The position numbers were made by a program, and so were the translations under genes. A DNA stretch of 64,000 bases. Origin: Rhabditophanes sp. KR3021. Lineage: Eukaryota > Nematoda > Chromadorea > Rhabditida > Alloionematidae. Below are positions 11,285-22,788 of the stretch, piece by piece (position 1 is the stretch's first letter; each line of letters begins with the position of its first letter). The notes beneath the pieces were generated by a model. It ran no database searches. It was not told the DNA's origin and was given only the letters and a program-made list of their open reading frames with translations. The DNA is taken from the NCBI GenBank assembly GCA_963281155.1, contig CAUJLY010000003.1:496001-560000 (forward strand), in the 5' to 3' direction.

Positions 11285-11795
11285 TTAGAATATTATAGCG
11301 ATATACTTGAATCTAAATAGAAAGTTGTCCTTAATGAGGACAAAATGACTCATATTTGTAGGGTCTTCAGGCAAACATACGGTATCCTTCGAGTTGAAAT
11401 GTTGAAAAGAGGCAATGTCATCGTAAGCTGATTCATTGTCAAAAGGCTTAAAATTGAAATTCTTATTTGTATCTTGCTTGTTAATAAACGTTGATCTCTG
11501 TTGAAAAAAATAAAGTTAATAAATATTGTAAGTGAACTATGATATCATTAATTTAAAGAATGATAATTAAGACAATATTTGATATAGTCTTTGTCAAGTT
11601 TATCTTTTAAAAAACACTTACATTCATTAGGAAAAACCATACTTTAGATAATTTAAAATAAATCATAAACAAAATCAGTGTATTTGTAGTCAAAATCATT
11701 ATTATAACCGGGCAGTAGATGAATGAAAATATGTTGATTACATCATTAATATTGACAGATTCCGAATCAAATAAATGGAAAGGATCAAATCCCAT
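11285..11795 (-). CDS. Small single-pass membrane protein, unknown family
   Basis: Two exons, 11622-11795 and 11285-11497, join in phase 0 through a 124-bp intron with GTAAGT and TTTTTTCAACAG ends, giving 128 residues. A hydrophobic segment (IFSFIYCPVIIMILTTNTLILFMIYF, about residues 22-47) is a strong membrane helix, preceded by an acidic N-terminus (DPFHLFDSESVNIND). The second exon encodes a soluble tail with a PFDNESAYDDIASF segment; tyrosine-acidic stretches like this are common in cytoplasmic tails. I do not recognise the family. The last codons before the stop are hydrophobic and run into AT-rich DNA, so a further 3' exon (a GT-less alternative end) cannot be excluded. The splice sites are good, which is the main reason for believing the gene. 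Confidence 0.55.
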
Positions 11796-13939
11796 AGTTT
11801 TAACAAGTCCACCAATAAATTGATATGTAATAGATATAGATTGAGGTTCAATAGTTTAAAATAATATATTTAAACAACAAAAACTTATTCTATTTTATTT
11901 GTATTCTCGTGAGAATATACTAACAACATCAACTATAATTATTTATAATTTAATATTTTTTGGTAAGCTTACAATCAGATTAACTTTTGTAATCACTTTG
12001 TTGACTAGAGTAAAAACAATAAAAGTTACCACTCAAAATGTACTACTCCTATTATTAATAATTACATGTTAAAATAATAATTCACTAATATTTAATATAA
12101 TGCAGTTGGCTATGTACATACATGTTTTGTAAGTCCTCTTCAACTTTCAGCACGTTTTTAACCAACTAACTAGGTGATCCTTTTTATTGGTAACGAAATT
12201 TGTGTATATCTTTTTTATATTATAGTCAAAAAATGGTTCTTTAGATGGTGCATCAATCAACAGAAAACACATACCAACTTATTTTCATTTTGCCACCCAT
12301 AAATTGAATTTTTGAAATTTCCTTTTTTGAAATGTACAAAGTTAACACTTAGACGTCTGTTTTTTGGATGTGCCACACAAACAATTGAGTGTCTCCTTAA
12401 ACGCCACCCCTGACCACATCCTTTTTGTCTTAGGAAAGATGATGACTATTCTTGTTGATAAAAATTGATGCCAAATGTCATTTCAATATTTTACATTATA
12501 CTTTTCCATATCAAAGACAAAAATGGTTATAAGTATTGAAATTTAAGTTTAAAATAGATATATTTAGTTGTTTCAAAGTTGTTAAGATTTTGGGTTGCGC
12601 GAGAGACAGGGCCTTGTGGTAGCATTTTTGTGCTTTAACCGAAATGGCAATAACTGGGCCCATGGGTATGGTGAAAGCGTCTTTTGATATGAAAACTTTT
12701 ATACTTTCATTGTATCATTTTTATGTGTAAAGTTAGGACACGCAACCATTTTTGTTTAAATGTGATCTTGTTATCAGTTCCGGTTTTTTAAAATGGCACT
12801 TGCGGTTTGATCAATTATTGGCTTCTTTATTTGGGCTTTGTAATGATACTCTATTTTTTCCATCTATATCTGATTAGATTAAATCTCCATGTACCATAAA
12901 CACCCCGCTTTTTAGGATATTTATAAATATTCACTGGACTGTCATGTAATTGAATCTTAGTCAGGATAATTGATAAAAATTAAAATGATAATAATATTTG
13001 CAATTCAAGGTTTAAAGCCTTGCAATTGTGCCAACCTCTACGTCACATCCTTCACATGCCTTGAATAAACCATTTAGTATGATACTTGTTGCAAAACAAG
13101 CCCAATTGCATTATTCAAAAAGGGCCAAAATGGCATACAAAACAAAGTTATATGAATGTCCAGAAGATGGTGTATATGTTACGTACATGTCTATTTTATA
13201 TGTATCTTTAATCTTTTCTTAGACAAGTTTATTCTCTTTGTCATGGTCATTTGTTGTGATATCTTCTTGACTTTTTGTATTTAAGATTTGGTGGGGCCAC
13301 AAAATTGGTGTGTAGGGCGGTTTAGGGCTTTGGTTGGGAGAGAGGATGATAGACTTTGAAAGGAACATCATCCACTATCACCACCATGACAATAGCCTTA
13401 AAAAGTTTTAGTTAAAAACGTTTGTAGTTATTTTGGAAGATTTATATCCAGAGCTTGTACTGTTTATATCAAGGCAGCCCATATATCCATTAAAAGTAAA
13501 AGATTAACATAGAATGTGGAATGTATATGTATTGAGATAGTTGCGCAAAGTTAAGTGACAACAAATGGCTTAGACAATTTCCAGTAAATTACTGAAACTG
13601 CGTGGCTTTTTCTTAAACAAAAAGTCTTTTATCTCAAGTATATTAATATTGAGATGCAAATAAAAATTGATGTGTTGGTTAATATTACGTTTTTTAGATA
13701 ATTTGAAGATATCAACATTTATTTATTGTTACTATTATTAAATTTATTTGGATGTCTTCTAAGAAGGTTAATGAATAAGTTAAGATTATCTGCATCCTTG
13801 TATCATTTGCTTTCAATGGTATAAAGTGGTCTCTTTTTATGGTCACTTCTAAATTTGTCTTTCTATATAACTTAAAACAAGGAACTAAAGATTTATTTGA
13901 AAAAAGTTATTTTGTTTTTTAAACCACAATCTATAAAAT
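11796..13939. other. 2.1-kb intergenic region
   Basis: Lies between two divergent genes (the small membrane protein and the TWK channel). No supported coding sequence was found. A 64-codon frame at 13028-13222 is isolated. The stretch 13290-13400 is less AT-rich than its surroundings and could be regulatory, but I see no recognisable site. Confidence 0.45.
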
Positions 13940-15312
13940 ATGGGTCGAAGGCATAGACGCTCCAAGGTGAAGAGTGTTGTCAATTTTGTGAAACGAATAA
14001 TTGCCTTCTTTTTTTCGCATGTTGGTTTGTGCGCACTGGTCAGTTTAAATTATTAAAATTACCATATTAATTGTGGATATCTGTTCAGGTAGTTGGATAT
14101 GCACTGCTTGGAGCAGTTGTATTCAGAGCTGTAGAAGGACCTCATGAACAGTATGTTCAATCGGAAATGCAATTATCTAGACAGAATGCTGTAAATATAG
14201 CATGGAACGCAACGTTCAGGTTCGTTTTAGGATTAACTAACTTTTGATATATATGACGACGTTTCTTCCAATTTGTAACATTGTAATTTTCAGGGTAAAC
14301 AGACTCAATAAACAACAATGGCAAGGGATAGTATTTGCTCAAGTTCGTAAATTTCGCAAGAAGTCATTGTGGGCGATCAGGAAAGGATATGATGGGAAGG
14401 AGTATGGCGTGTCAGCTCAATGGACTTTTACTGGAGCTTTCCTTTATTCACTAACTGTGATTACAACAATTGGCTATGGAAACACCTCGGCAAAAACATA
14501 TTTTGGAAAAACATTGACAATTTTATTTGCTATTATTGGCATTCCATTGATGTTGTTATTTTTGACAAATATTGGTGATGTGATGGCAAAGATTTTCAGA
14601 TTCTTGTATGCAAGATCTATCAGACTAAAATACAAATTAATTTTGTGGCATAAGCAGAGACAAGCCGCAAAGATTCGCAAAGTGAATTCTATGGTTGCAA
14701 AACTTGCTAGAGCTCAAACAATGCGACAATGTAAGTGGCAGTTTTTTTATGTTTAATCGTATCTATTTAAAGATAATGGAACCTTGCGAGGAATGGTTCG
14801 TGATGAAGAATCTTTAGATTCATTAGAAATTGGCCTTAATAATGCTACAGAAGTTCGTGAGATGCTCGTAGCACGCGCTCATTTAGATCAATTAGAAGTG
14901 AAGGAGTCCGTTGAAGCTCAATTACAACGGATATCAGTTCCCTTATTTTTAGTTCTTTCAACAATGATGGCATATCTTCTTGCGGGATCAGTGATGTTTT
15001 GTCTTTTTGAAGGTTGGACTATGTTAGATAGTTTTTATTATTGTTTTATAAGTTTGACAACTATTGGTAAGTTTCAGTATTCTTCACATTTATGTTTATT
15101 TCTCAGGCTTCGGCGATTTATTTCCTGGAAACTCAGTAGGTAACGATAAAGATGCTCAGAAGAAACTGATAATAACAAGTGTTTACTTATTGTTTGGAAT
15201 GGCCTTGTTAGCTATGTGTTTTAATTTGGCACAAGAAGAAATCGTAAACAAAGTTGTTTGGATAACAAGTAAATTCAAATCAAAAGAGGAGGAGGAAGAA
15301 GAATTTGACTAA
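13940..15312 (+). CDS. TWK-type two-pore-domain potassium channel
   Basis: K2P channels pass background K+ currents and set the resting potential. Exons 13940-14038, 14089-14219, 14294-14730, 14773-15066 and 15107-15312 encode 388 residues. The topology is standard: a basic N-terminus, M1 at about 27-48, an extracellular cap with an N-A-T glycosylation site, the first pore loop with selectivity filter TTIGYGN (GYG at 137-139), M2, a cytoplasmic loop rich in Arg/Lys, M3, the second pore with TTIGFGD (GFG at 321-323), M4, and an acidic C-terminal tail with a run of six Glu. The GYG/GFG pair is typical of K2P subunits, which form dimers. Introns are 40-74 bp. The exact C. elegans twk orthologue is not clear from memory. 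Confidence 0.93.
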
Positions 15313-16367
15313 TATTCAATAAACTGCTGTCACACTAATTTTATTATAATTTTCAATAAAGCATTTGTGACTAAATTCGATTAAAAACTAAAGTTTCCAT
15401 ATGTCAAAAGAAATCAATTAATAACAAATTTGGATCTCATATTCAATACTTACCGTCGAATAAGATCTCCGCTTTCTAAGCGCATAAAAGTTGATAATCA
15501 AAAGTCCATATTGAAGTTGCGATTTTTTAAAGCAAAAATCAAATTTAGCACAGATATCGGTTCACTATTTCTCATTTAATCAAGGTTCGTCTGCCTAATA
15601 ACATCAATTCTTAATTTCAAAACAACTTATTAGAAATATAAAAATATTAAAAAAATTTACCATTTCTTTTGGAGCATTATTAAATGTCTTAAAAGCTGGT
15701 GCTATATTCTTATTACATCATTACATTCATATTTCAATAATTTATTCATATGTATGCTCTATATACCGTCATATTTTACATATGACAAGCACACTTCATC
15801 TTTTATGATTTATTAAGGTAATTGCGTTACACGTGGCACATTATCTTTTTATTGTGATTCTACATCAAGGAATCTACTACTATTCTAGATAAATAACGTC
15901 CTACGAATTTGCCGTTTCTGAGTCAAACTCGTAAAGGGTGAAGTTGGGAAGGCCTCTTCATTGACCTCCAATCACCTAGAATGGAATTGTAAGTTGAAAT
16001 TTCTAAAATGTTGTCTAATTTTGTATATTTTAGCTAGTTTTCAAACGATTACTAAAGGCTTGCAAATCACTTATCTTCCGTTCTATGAGACAATTGGGAT
16101 GCGCATCATTAAGGCTGTAGGTACCATGCTATACAAACTATCGTTTTAACTTTTAATACATGTAAATTATTTGCACTTTAATTACCAAATATATGATTTA
16201 AATAAACTTGTTTCCTTAACAATTCTATTATTTAATAATAACTGTTCAATTAACATATTTAATAATTATTTGGATGCAAAAATAATGTAAAATATTTAAG
16301 CACTTTTTTTAAACTGTGACTGCCATTAAGAGATCAAATAATAATTGCACTTCTGCTTATCTTGTTT
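15313..16367. other. Intergenic DNA between convergent genes
   Basis: No supported gene. A 62-codon frame at 15961-16149 contains splice-like signals (GTAAGT at about 15989, TATTTTAG at about 16033) but no recognisable protein. The remainder is AT-rich. Confidence 0.4.
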
Positions 16368-17202
16368 TTAACAAGATGCGTCTAGCATTACATTCACATA
16401 ATCAAATTGACTTGCTAATTTATGTGAATCGTCGTCGAACTTATTTGTCTTGAATAATACATTAGTAAATGAGACCATTACTGGGGATGTTGATGATATA
16501 ACAAGACTGGAGTTGTCATTTAAATTTGTACTTGCCAAAATGCCAATATAAAGCTGATTTTGCCCTCTTCCTGTACCGTATTGAAGCGTCTTATTTGAAA
16601 ATATTTCCTTATTTATATATCCAGCCATATTGATCCTGATAGATTCTTGATTGACAGGTAAAATTGTAACGAAACTTTTTAAGTAAATATCTTGAGGGGG
16701 CATAGTAACAGTATATTGATTGCCTGCCCTTGTTGATGATGGAATTAGGAAAGTTGTATTCCATCCATTAGTTTCATCTGATATGTTGCCGATTAATTTT
16801 ACGTCTTCACTACATGATCCAAATATCCGAAAGTCGGTGACATGGAAATCAGTGAACTTGTTAGAAATATATTTCGTTATCAAAAGTATTTCTTTGGGAT
16901 CAAACGAAACCTTGAATGACATTAATTAATAAATAATTTAGAAACTTTACCTCATTAAACTTATCAAATGACGCCACTTTTTTCGTCGTGACTATTTTGT
17001 CATCAGATAATTGTGTGTAATTAAAACTACAAACACTATCATTATAAGAAGGAATTACAACAACAGATACTTTTTCACTACCGGAAAAGCCAAATACAAA
17101 GTTGTTCATAAATGAAAAAACGAAATCCTTTCCATCTATACTTTCTGAATTTGCAATACTAGAATAGCTTAGTAGAAGTAATATTATAAAAATAAGTTGC
17201 AT
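16368..17202 (-). CDS. Secreted protein with IgGFc-binding-N-like domain
   Basis: Exons 16951-17202 and 16368-16910 join in phase 0 across a 40-bp intron to give 264 residues. The N-terminal signal peptide is clear (MQLIFIILLLLSYSSIANS). The body has the pattern G-K-D-F-V-F-S-F-M-N-N, followed by a V-S-V-V-V-I-P-S strand, I-Y-L-K-S-F-V-T-I-L-P and a late V-M-V-S-F-T-N-V segment. It is N-glycosylation rich and has few Cys. This resembles the nematode proteins related to the IgGFc-binding protein N-terminal domain (PF17517), which are secreted and found in large families. That family assignment is inference from overall pattern; the gene structure and secretion are well supported. Its last codons end in Asp-Ala-Ser-Cys just before the stop. 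Confidence 0.72.
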
Positions 17203-17450
17203 TTGATATTCTTCTCAATAAATATTCTTACACTGAATACTTAGTTAGATAGGTACTTATAAAGCATATCAGTACCTGCATCTTATCAGTCATAATTTAA
17301 ATATCAAATATATTATATTTACATAAATATGGATAACGCTACATCACTTTTTGTACTTCATAACTTTTATTTAAACACCTTGCTGTAAAATTTTTATTCA
17401 CATGCACCTTTTTAAATGCAAATATTTATTAAACTATTTGAAAGTAAAAT

Positions 17451-18257
17451 TTATTCTTTAAAAAATCGAGTTCCACAAATAAGAACCTCTGTTTGAATTC
17501 ACCTTTTTTTCAATTTTCCTTGAGCTTTAATAATTAAATAAGTTATAATTTCGATATTACTTCCTTGATTTATAGTTGCTTTTACATTTTTTGATGAAAG
17601 CTGTCCATGGAAGTACGTGACTTATTTACATTAATTTTTGTATTAATCTTCAGACATTCGAAAAATGTTATTTTAGTTTTATTTCCTTCCTCAGTTAGGT
17701 ATTGTTCTTCTGTTGAGAGGAAACATTCAAAAAACCAATTTCAAAGGTCGTCATATTTGTTTGATACTTAGCAGAGGTTTTTGGTATAACAAACCATTTT
17801 GAACAGATAAACTTGGAATTATTTTGATTGGAATGGATACATTTTTAGACTTAAACCATGGAATACTTACATTCCCATAAACCTCAAACTCAATTTTGCC
17901 TCTTTTTGATTCAAAAGTATAAGGCCAATCGTCTGGTACAGCAAACTTAAAAGGGCATTCATAAATTCCGTAATTCAAAGTAGTATTTGCTTAAAATATT
18001 ATTTCACCTTCCTCATGATTAATGACAGATGAAAATTGCTTACAATTAATTGCAGTTGCATGAAATAACTTTTTATAAAAAAAATTGTTTCCTTTTAAAG
18101 TTAAAATAGCCAACTGCTGAAGTACCTCTTAAAGAAACAACAACGCTGTTAATATACTGAACATCTTATCAATAACAATTTCCAAAACACCTTCAATTTC
18201 TTGTCCGCCACAAACATGAGTTCCAATATTGCTTAGAAAATATAAATTTATGCACAT
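17451..18257 (-). pseudogene. Arrestin-domain protein pseudogene
   Basis: On the minus strand an ATG at 18257 opens an arrestin-like N-terminus (short hydrophobic strand, then GGQEIEGVLEIVIDK). The frame shifts by one base, then continues with INSVVVSLRGTS, crosses a plausible 54-nt intron (GTAAGC to TTTTAAG), and runs into the best-preserved part at 17751-17990: YGIYECPFKF, DDWPYTFESKRGKIEFEVYG and IPIKIIPSLSVQN, all classic Arrestin_N signatures. After a stop at 17751 the Arrestin_C-like half continues in shifting frames (FEIGFLNVSSQ, KATINQGSNIEIITYL) to about 17451. Four or more frame breaks and stops in 800 bp argue against an active gene. Arrestin-domain proteins act as trafficking adaptors; no function is claimed here. 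Confidence 0.7.
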
Positions 18258-18766
18258 CTTTTAAAAGATCAAAAAATGAATTTATATATTTATGGTGAAA
18301 TATTAGAAATGAATTTTTAAAATTGTTTCATTTAACAATTTTTCTGTTGTGTTTAAAATTCTGCTAGGAAGTAATCTTTATTTATATCATTTATATGCAC
18401 AATTGTTTTCCTTTTCTGCTCCTTTCTGAGCTTTTTTCGTTATTTAAAATAGATACCGTCTTTTATATAACTTTCGCACAAATTAAGAAGGGCGTGTTAA
18501 TTATCATTACATAGAACAATTGTGATAAATTAAACAATATTATCTTCGTTAATGTAATATTTGATATATGCAAGAAGTCGCAAAGAGCACCACTGTCATC
18601 AAATCTTTAGCTTGGTCTTTGACTATTAATGTCACCACAATACCTCTCATTAGTTAAAACTCAAAATATGGAGCTCGTTAACGTTTAAAATAAACTTGTA
18701 TGGCATCAGTTGTAAACGACAAATATAATATTGCAAATTTTGCTATTTTAAGTTTTATTATACAAA
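18258..18766. other. Intergenic DNA upstream of the chemoreceptor gene
   Basis: AT-rich with no supported gene. An open frame starting at 18700 in another phase precedes the receptor start and could be an N-terminal extension if a one-base error lies near 18764. Confidence 0.4.
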
Positions 18767-19678
18767 ATGCTGCTCAATCTCCTCAAAGTTACTCTATTTC
18801 CTTTTGCAGCAGTTATTTTGATATTTTACCTCATTATATTTATACCGACTTTTACAAAATTTTACAAAACTTCATTATATCATCTGCACTTTCGCTACTT
18901 TTTTGCCTTATTACTTTTGGTTATTTTGGTGAGAATGTTGGCTGGTGTCATAATTTGTGCATTAGATATTCTCCATCTATATCATGTAATAATTTTTGGA
19001 GATTCCTTAGATCCACTAATATCAACAATGGACAAGGCCCGTGGCGTCACTAGCTATGTAATGCGTTTTATAATTGCTCTAATAGCAATTGAAAGATCTT
19101 TTTTTGTCAAATATTGTAGACATTATGACAAAGTCAAATCAGTATGGTTTCTGGCTGTTATTACCGTGCTAGTAATATTTGTGTCCTTCTTAATTTGCTT
19201 CATAACGATGAACTACAAAATCAACCAACTTTGCATCACTGCATTCTTCATAGTAACTGAAGTATGTATCATAGCTACTTTTTTCAACCTTTATTTAACT
19301 CGCAAAATACAGCGAATCACCTTACAAGACCCAAGCCATGACTTAACACTTGGTGGAAAATTTTCTCTAAGACAAAACGTACAAGCCATAACTTTTATAG
19401 TAGCTTCAATGCCTTGGATAATAACATTTCAAATTATATCTTTAATTTTGTTGCCAATTTGTTTGATGCAGCCATTCGTTTCAAACTTCCAGGTCTGGTG
19501 GAATATGGTATGTATGTTGGAAGATTTATTTTCTTTGATTGGAATTTACAAAGCAGGAGCATTAATGCCTAATAATCACTTTCTGATCGACAGATGCATC
19601 AAACGAAACGTCGTTGGCTTTGCCATAAATGACAAGGAAAATCAACCAACAAATGGGCAAACCAATATCGTACCTTAA
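18767..19678 (+). CDS. Seven-transmembrane chemoreceptor, Sra/Sre-like
   Basis: A single open frame of 303 codons with seven strongly hydrophobic segments: about residues 8-28, 43-66, 92-110, 124-147, 152-172, 203-232 and 244-262. The third segment ends in A-I-E-R-S-F-F-V-K-Y, the E-R motif typical of nematode Sra-superfamily receptors (sra, srab, srb, sre), where it replaces the DRY of rhodopsin-type receptors. The C-terminal tail is hydrophilic and Asn/Gln-rich. No intron is needed, which is unusual for this family and may mean the N-terminus is incomplete: a second ATG frame at 18700 would add about 22 residues if one base in the A4 run at 18764-18767 were absent. Likely a sensory-neuron receptor for environmental cues; the ligand is unknown. 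Confidence 0.8.
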   Translation: MLLNLLKVTLFPFAAVILIFYLIIFIPTFTKFYKTSLYHLHFRYFFALLLLVILVRMLAGVIICALDILHLYHVIIFGDSLDPLISTMDKARGVTSYVMRFIIALIAIERSFFVKYCRHYDKVKSVWFLAVITVLVIFVSFLICFITMNYKINQLCITAFFIVTEVCIIATFFNLYLTRKIQRITLQDPSHDLTLGGKFSLRQNVQAITFIVASMPWIITFQIISLILLPICLMQPFVSNFQVWWNMVCMLEDLFSLIGIYKAGALMPNNHFLIDRCIKRNVVGFAINDKENQPTNGQTNIVP

Positions 19679-19812
19679 CAAATTCATTTTTTCTTCTCCA
19701 TAATATAAAGTAGTTAGGAGGACATTTTTTTCTTAATAGATTGATTGTCTTTCAATTTCATGTGCATAATATATAAAGTAATTATTGTTACCTGATACAT
19801 TTGTTTTAAAAT

Positions 19813-20132
19813 GCATTTTTCTTTCACACAACAAGCAAAGTCATTTGGAAGCGGTTACTATTTCTTGCTAGATTATTTAAAAATTACATTTTTCTTTTAC
19901 ATGAAGTAATTTGCAAGCTAATATTAGTCCTTGATAGAATAATTTTAAACTACACTTTTTTACATGAAGTAATTTAGAAGCAAATATTATTAATTGTGGA
20001 TTAATTTTAAATAACATTTTTTACACGAAATAATTTAGGAGAGAATATTATTGGTGGATAGATTATTTTGAAATTATATTTTTCTTTTATATAAAGTAAT
20101 TTGGAAGGGAATGGTAATTGTAGATTATTTGT
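19813..20132. repeat. Degenerate minisatellite, about five units of 62-73 bp
   Basis: Five head-to-tail units begin at about 19813, 19886, 19953, 20014 and 20076. Each has the pattern CATTTTTC-TTTTACATGAAGTAATTT, then GGAAG or AGAAG, then ATATTATT and a GGATAGATTATTTT-like stretch. Units differ by substitutions and small indels. The array lies between the 3' end of the chemoreceptor gene and the 3' end of rps-13. Confidence 0.8.
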
Positions 20133-20238
20133 ACACAATAAATAAGCAATCAACAAAAGTTTATATTTGAAACACATTTTTAAAACAACATTTATTTAGC
20201 ACTTAACAAGTGTAACAAAATAATAAGATTCCCCAAAT

Positions 20239-20744
20239 CTATGAGACAAGGGCGGAAGCAGTTCCAGAATCGTATCTCCATGTTGGTGGAAGTTGCTTGG
20301 AAGTCTTGTAGTAACGAGAAAGTCTGTGAATTCTAGATTCGACAAGGATAAGTCTGTACTTAGAGTCGATATCTTTACGCATGCGTTCCAAATGCTTGCG
20401 GATGTTGACGGCCTTCTTGATCAAATGGTAAAGATCTTCTGGAAGTTCTGGGGCCATTCCCTGAAATAAGCAAACATTAATAAACTTGGTCTAAAGATGT
20501 CTTAACATACTTTAGCCTTCAAGATACGGACGATCTTGTTTCCGGTGATTCTACGGACTTGAGCAACTCCGTGGGAGTCACGAAGAACGACACCGATTTG
20601 AGATGGTCTCAAACCTTTTCTGGCTAGCTTGACGATGTGTTCTTGGACTTCTTCGTTGCTAAGTTTCATCCATGATGGGACGGAACGGCGGTATGGAAGA
20701 GATGAACGGGAATTTCCCTTGCCTGGATTGTGCATGCGGCCCAT
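20239..20744 (-). CDS. rps-13: 40S ribosomal protein S13 (uS15)
   Basis: Cytosolic small-subunit ribosomal protein. Exons 20511-20744 and 20239-20460 join in phase 0 through a 50-bp intron to give 151 residues, exactly the length of metazoan RPS13. The sequence is near-identical to the family throughout: it starts [10 protein letters not shown], contains [42 protein letters not shown] and [12 protein letters not shown], and ends near T-A-S-A-L-V-S. A TTTTGTAG acceptor-like site lies about 15 bp upstream of the ATG and could be a spliced-leader addition site (inference). Highly conserved and surely functional; an anchor gene for phylogenetic placement. Confidence 0.98.
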
Positions 20745-21281
20745 ATTGAATGTATTTCCTACAAAATAGAAGCTATTACTTTTTGCAATAAAATTGGATT
20801 AAAACATTAAAATAGATAAAGCGGAATATTTTCGGGCTAAAAAAGTAGTTAAATATCACCAAAATTGAGAGAATAATGTAAATTAAAGCAATTTATTGTT
20901 AACAATTTAAAAGTAGTTTGGTATTGGGCTGACATAAGTAGACAAGCTTTCCTGTCAGGAGTTGGTTAGGCAAAGGATTGGGAAGGGGTGTCTTTATAAA
21001 ATGCAAATGCAAAATGTATGTCCGTACAACACAATAAATAAGTACTATAAGTATGCTTCAATTCAGATTGTTCGCACATTTGTAAGAGGTAATTTATAAA
21101 AACATATCACATTTATTGACAAAAAATAAACACATCAAGAGATATTATACAAGTTGCAAAATATTGTCTCTTTCAAATAAATTAGAATCTAACAATGATG
21201 GGATTAAAATTATTTTCCTCTTCAATTTTTTTGATTCCCGTTTTAGGTTCTATCATTAGCTTTAGAAAGTGGCTTCCACGT
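20745..21281. other. Intergenic DNA between rps-13 and the Ser-rich gene
   Basis: Contains the rps-13 promoter and the 3' UTR of the upstream minus-strand gene. No coding sequence is supported and there are no obvious repeats. Confidence 0.5.
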
Positions 21282-22788
21282 TCATTTGCAGAACTGCTGA
21301 TACGGCGATCTGGTGATGGAGGGAGGTTGAGAGATACCGGTGATTGGAGTTGATTTAGTGTTACGGGCAGTTTGGTGGTTGGAGGAATTGTTTTTTCGGA
21401 GGATTACATTGGAAGCAGTGGAGGAAGAGCTTTTGTTGGAGGAAGTTTGCGAGACAGGTGTATGTGCCGATCTAGTCATGCTTTTCCTCACAAAATCTTC
21501 CTCGATTTCTCTTAATTTGAGAGTAACTTGACTATACAGTCCCTTTTCTTCGTCATCTAACACAGCTTTGACACTATCATCTGTGGAGGTTACCTTTCCG
21601 CCGAACGATTTTAAGCAATTTTTGACATTAATAATTTCAATTCGCAAAATGGGTGACAGATGTGCGCTGTTGCTTTTGTTATCTTGAAGATAATTAATTG
21701 GTTTCTTTGGAAAACCATTGGACAAAGAGTCTAGTGAATTGTGTGATGCTGATTTGCAGTGTTCTTTTTTCTTCTTTGTTCATTCCTTCATCGACACAAA
21801 AGCGTAGTATGTTGATTATATTGCTGATTGAAGTTAGATAGTCGTAGCTGTTGCAGTCCTCATTATGACTGACAGACTCAAACATTTTCCAATTTATTTG
21901 AAACAATTTTTTGGTTATTGTGATGAAACGGGTGATAGTGATGTCGGCTTGAGTTATGCACTTCCAAAGACAATCGTTCTTGGTGTGTAACAAATGCAAT
22001 TGGTATGTAAACGAAGTATTTGCCGTCTCAACTTTTTCTATGAATTCAAGCCACCATAAAACTAATTTTTCGTGTTCTTCTCCATCTAATGAATCCAACA
22101 ACATCTTTTTATATGATTTTGAGCAAAGAAGAAATAAGTCACTAAAAACAAGATAAATATGCTATTTTTGATCAATTTAACTTACAGATTCAATTTTTTC
22201 ATCTTCATACCTTCAATCAATCTCACACATTTGGCATAACATTCCTGCTGAAAAGCTTCATTAGCCTCAAATTGAATCGTCTTCAACTGCTCAGCTGACA
22301 TTTCATGATCATCAATCTCAGTATCACTATAACCACTCGATCCGCTACTTAAACTATATCCATTTCTTTTACCATAATAAGGGCGTATTTTAAGCTCACA
22401 ATCAGTAGAAGATGGTGGAGTAGTAAAAGGACTGTGACAAGTATCATCCGAAAATGAGTTCACTGAACATTTAGAAGTTACAGAAGACGTATCTTCAGAC
22501 ATTGAATCTAGTGAAATCAAACGTTTATGCGTTTCTGATAAATTTGGTTCGGTTGCTAATATATGTTGAAGTAATTGTAATTTCTAAAAAAGAATTTATT
22601 AAATCGTTTCACTAAAAAGTAACTCAATGACATATCTCAATGTGTCTTAGTCTTATTTCTAAACAAACCTGACAAACATCATTTGTAATATCTTTAATTT
22701 CCGGCTTATTTCCCACAATAGTAGAGTAAGGAGAGATTGGATCCTCCATTTTAGATAGAAAATTGTTCAATGATTGCAGGAGAGACAT
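21282..22788 (-). CDS. Ser-rich intracellular protein of unknown family, one frame break
   Basis: Exons 22669-22788 and 22186-22583 and a 3' exon from 22141 to 21282 make about 458 residues if one base is removed from the T6 run at 21765-21770 (A6 on the coding strand); the sequence as given breaks frame there. The N-terminus is MSLLQSLNNFLSKMEDPISP, followed by a Ser/Thr-rich low-complexity region with SLSSGSSGYSDTEIDD, a predicted helical middle (MSAEQLKTIQFEANEAFQQE onward), and a Ser/Thr/Asn-rich C-terminus. No signal peptide, membrane segment or catalytic motif is seen, and I do not recognise the family. An alternative to the single-base error is a 49-nt intron with a poor GTGTCG donor (21749-21797), which also restores frame. 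The upstream splice sites (CAG|GTTTGT, TCT|GTAAGT) are good. Confidence 0.6.
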
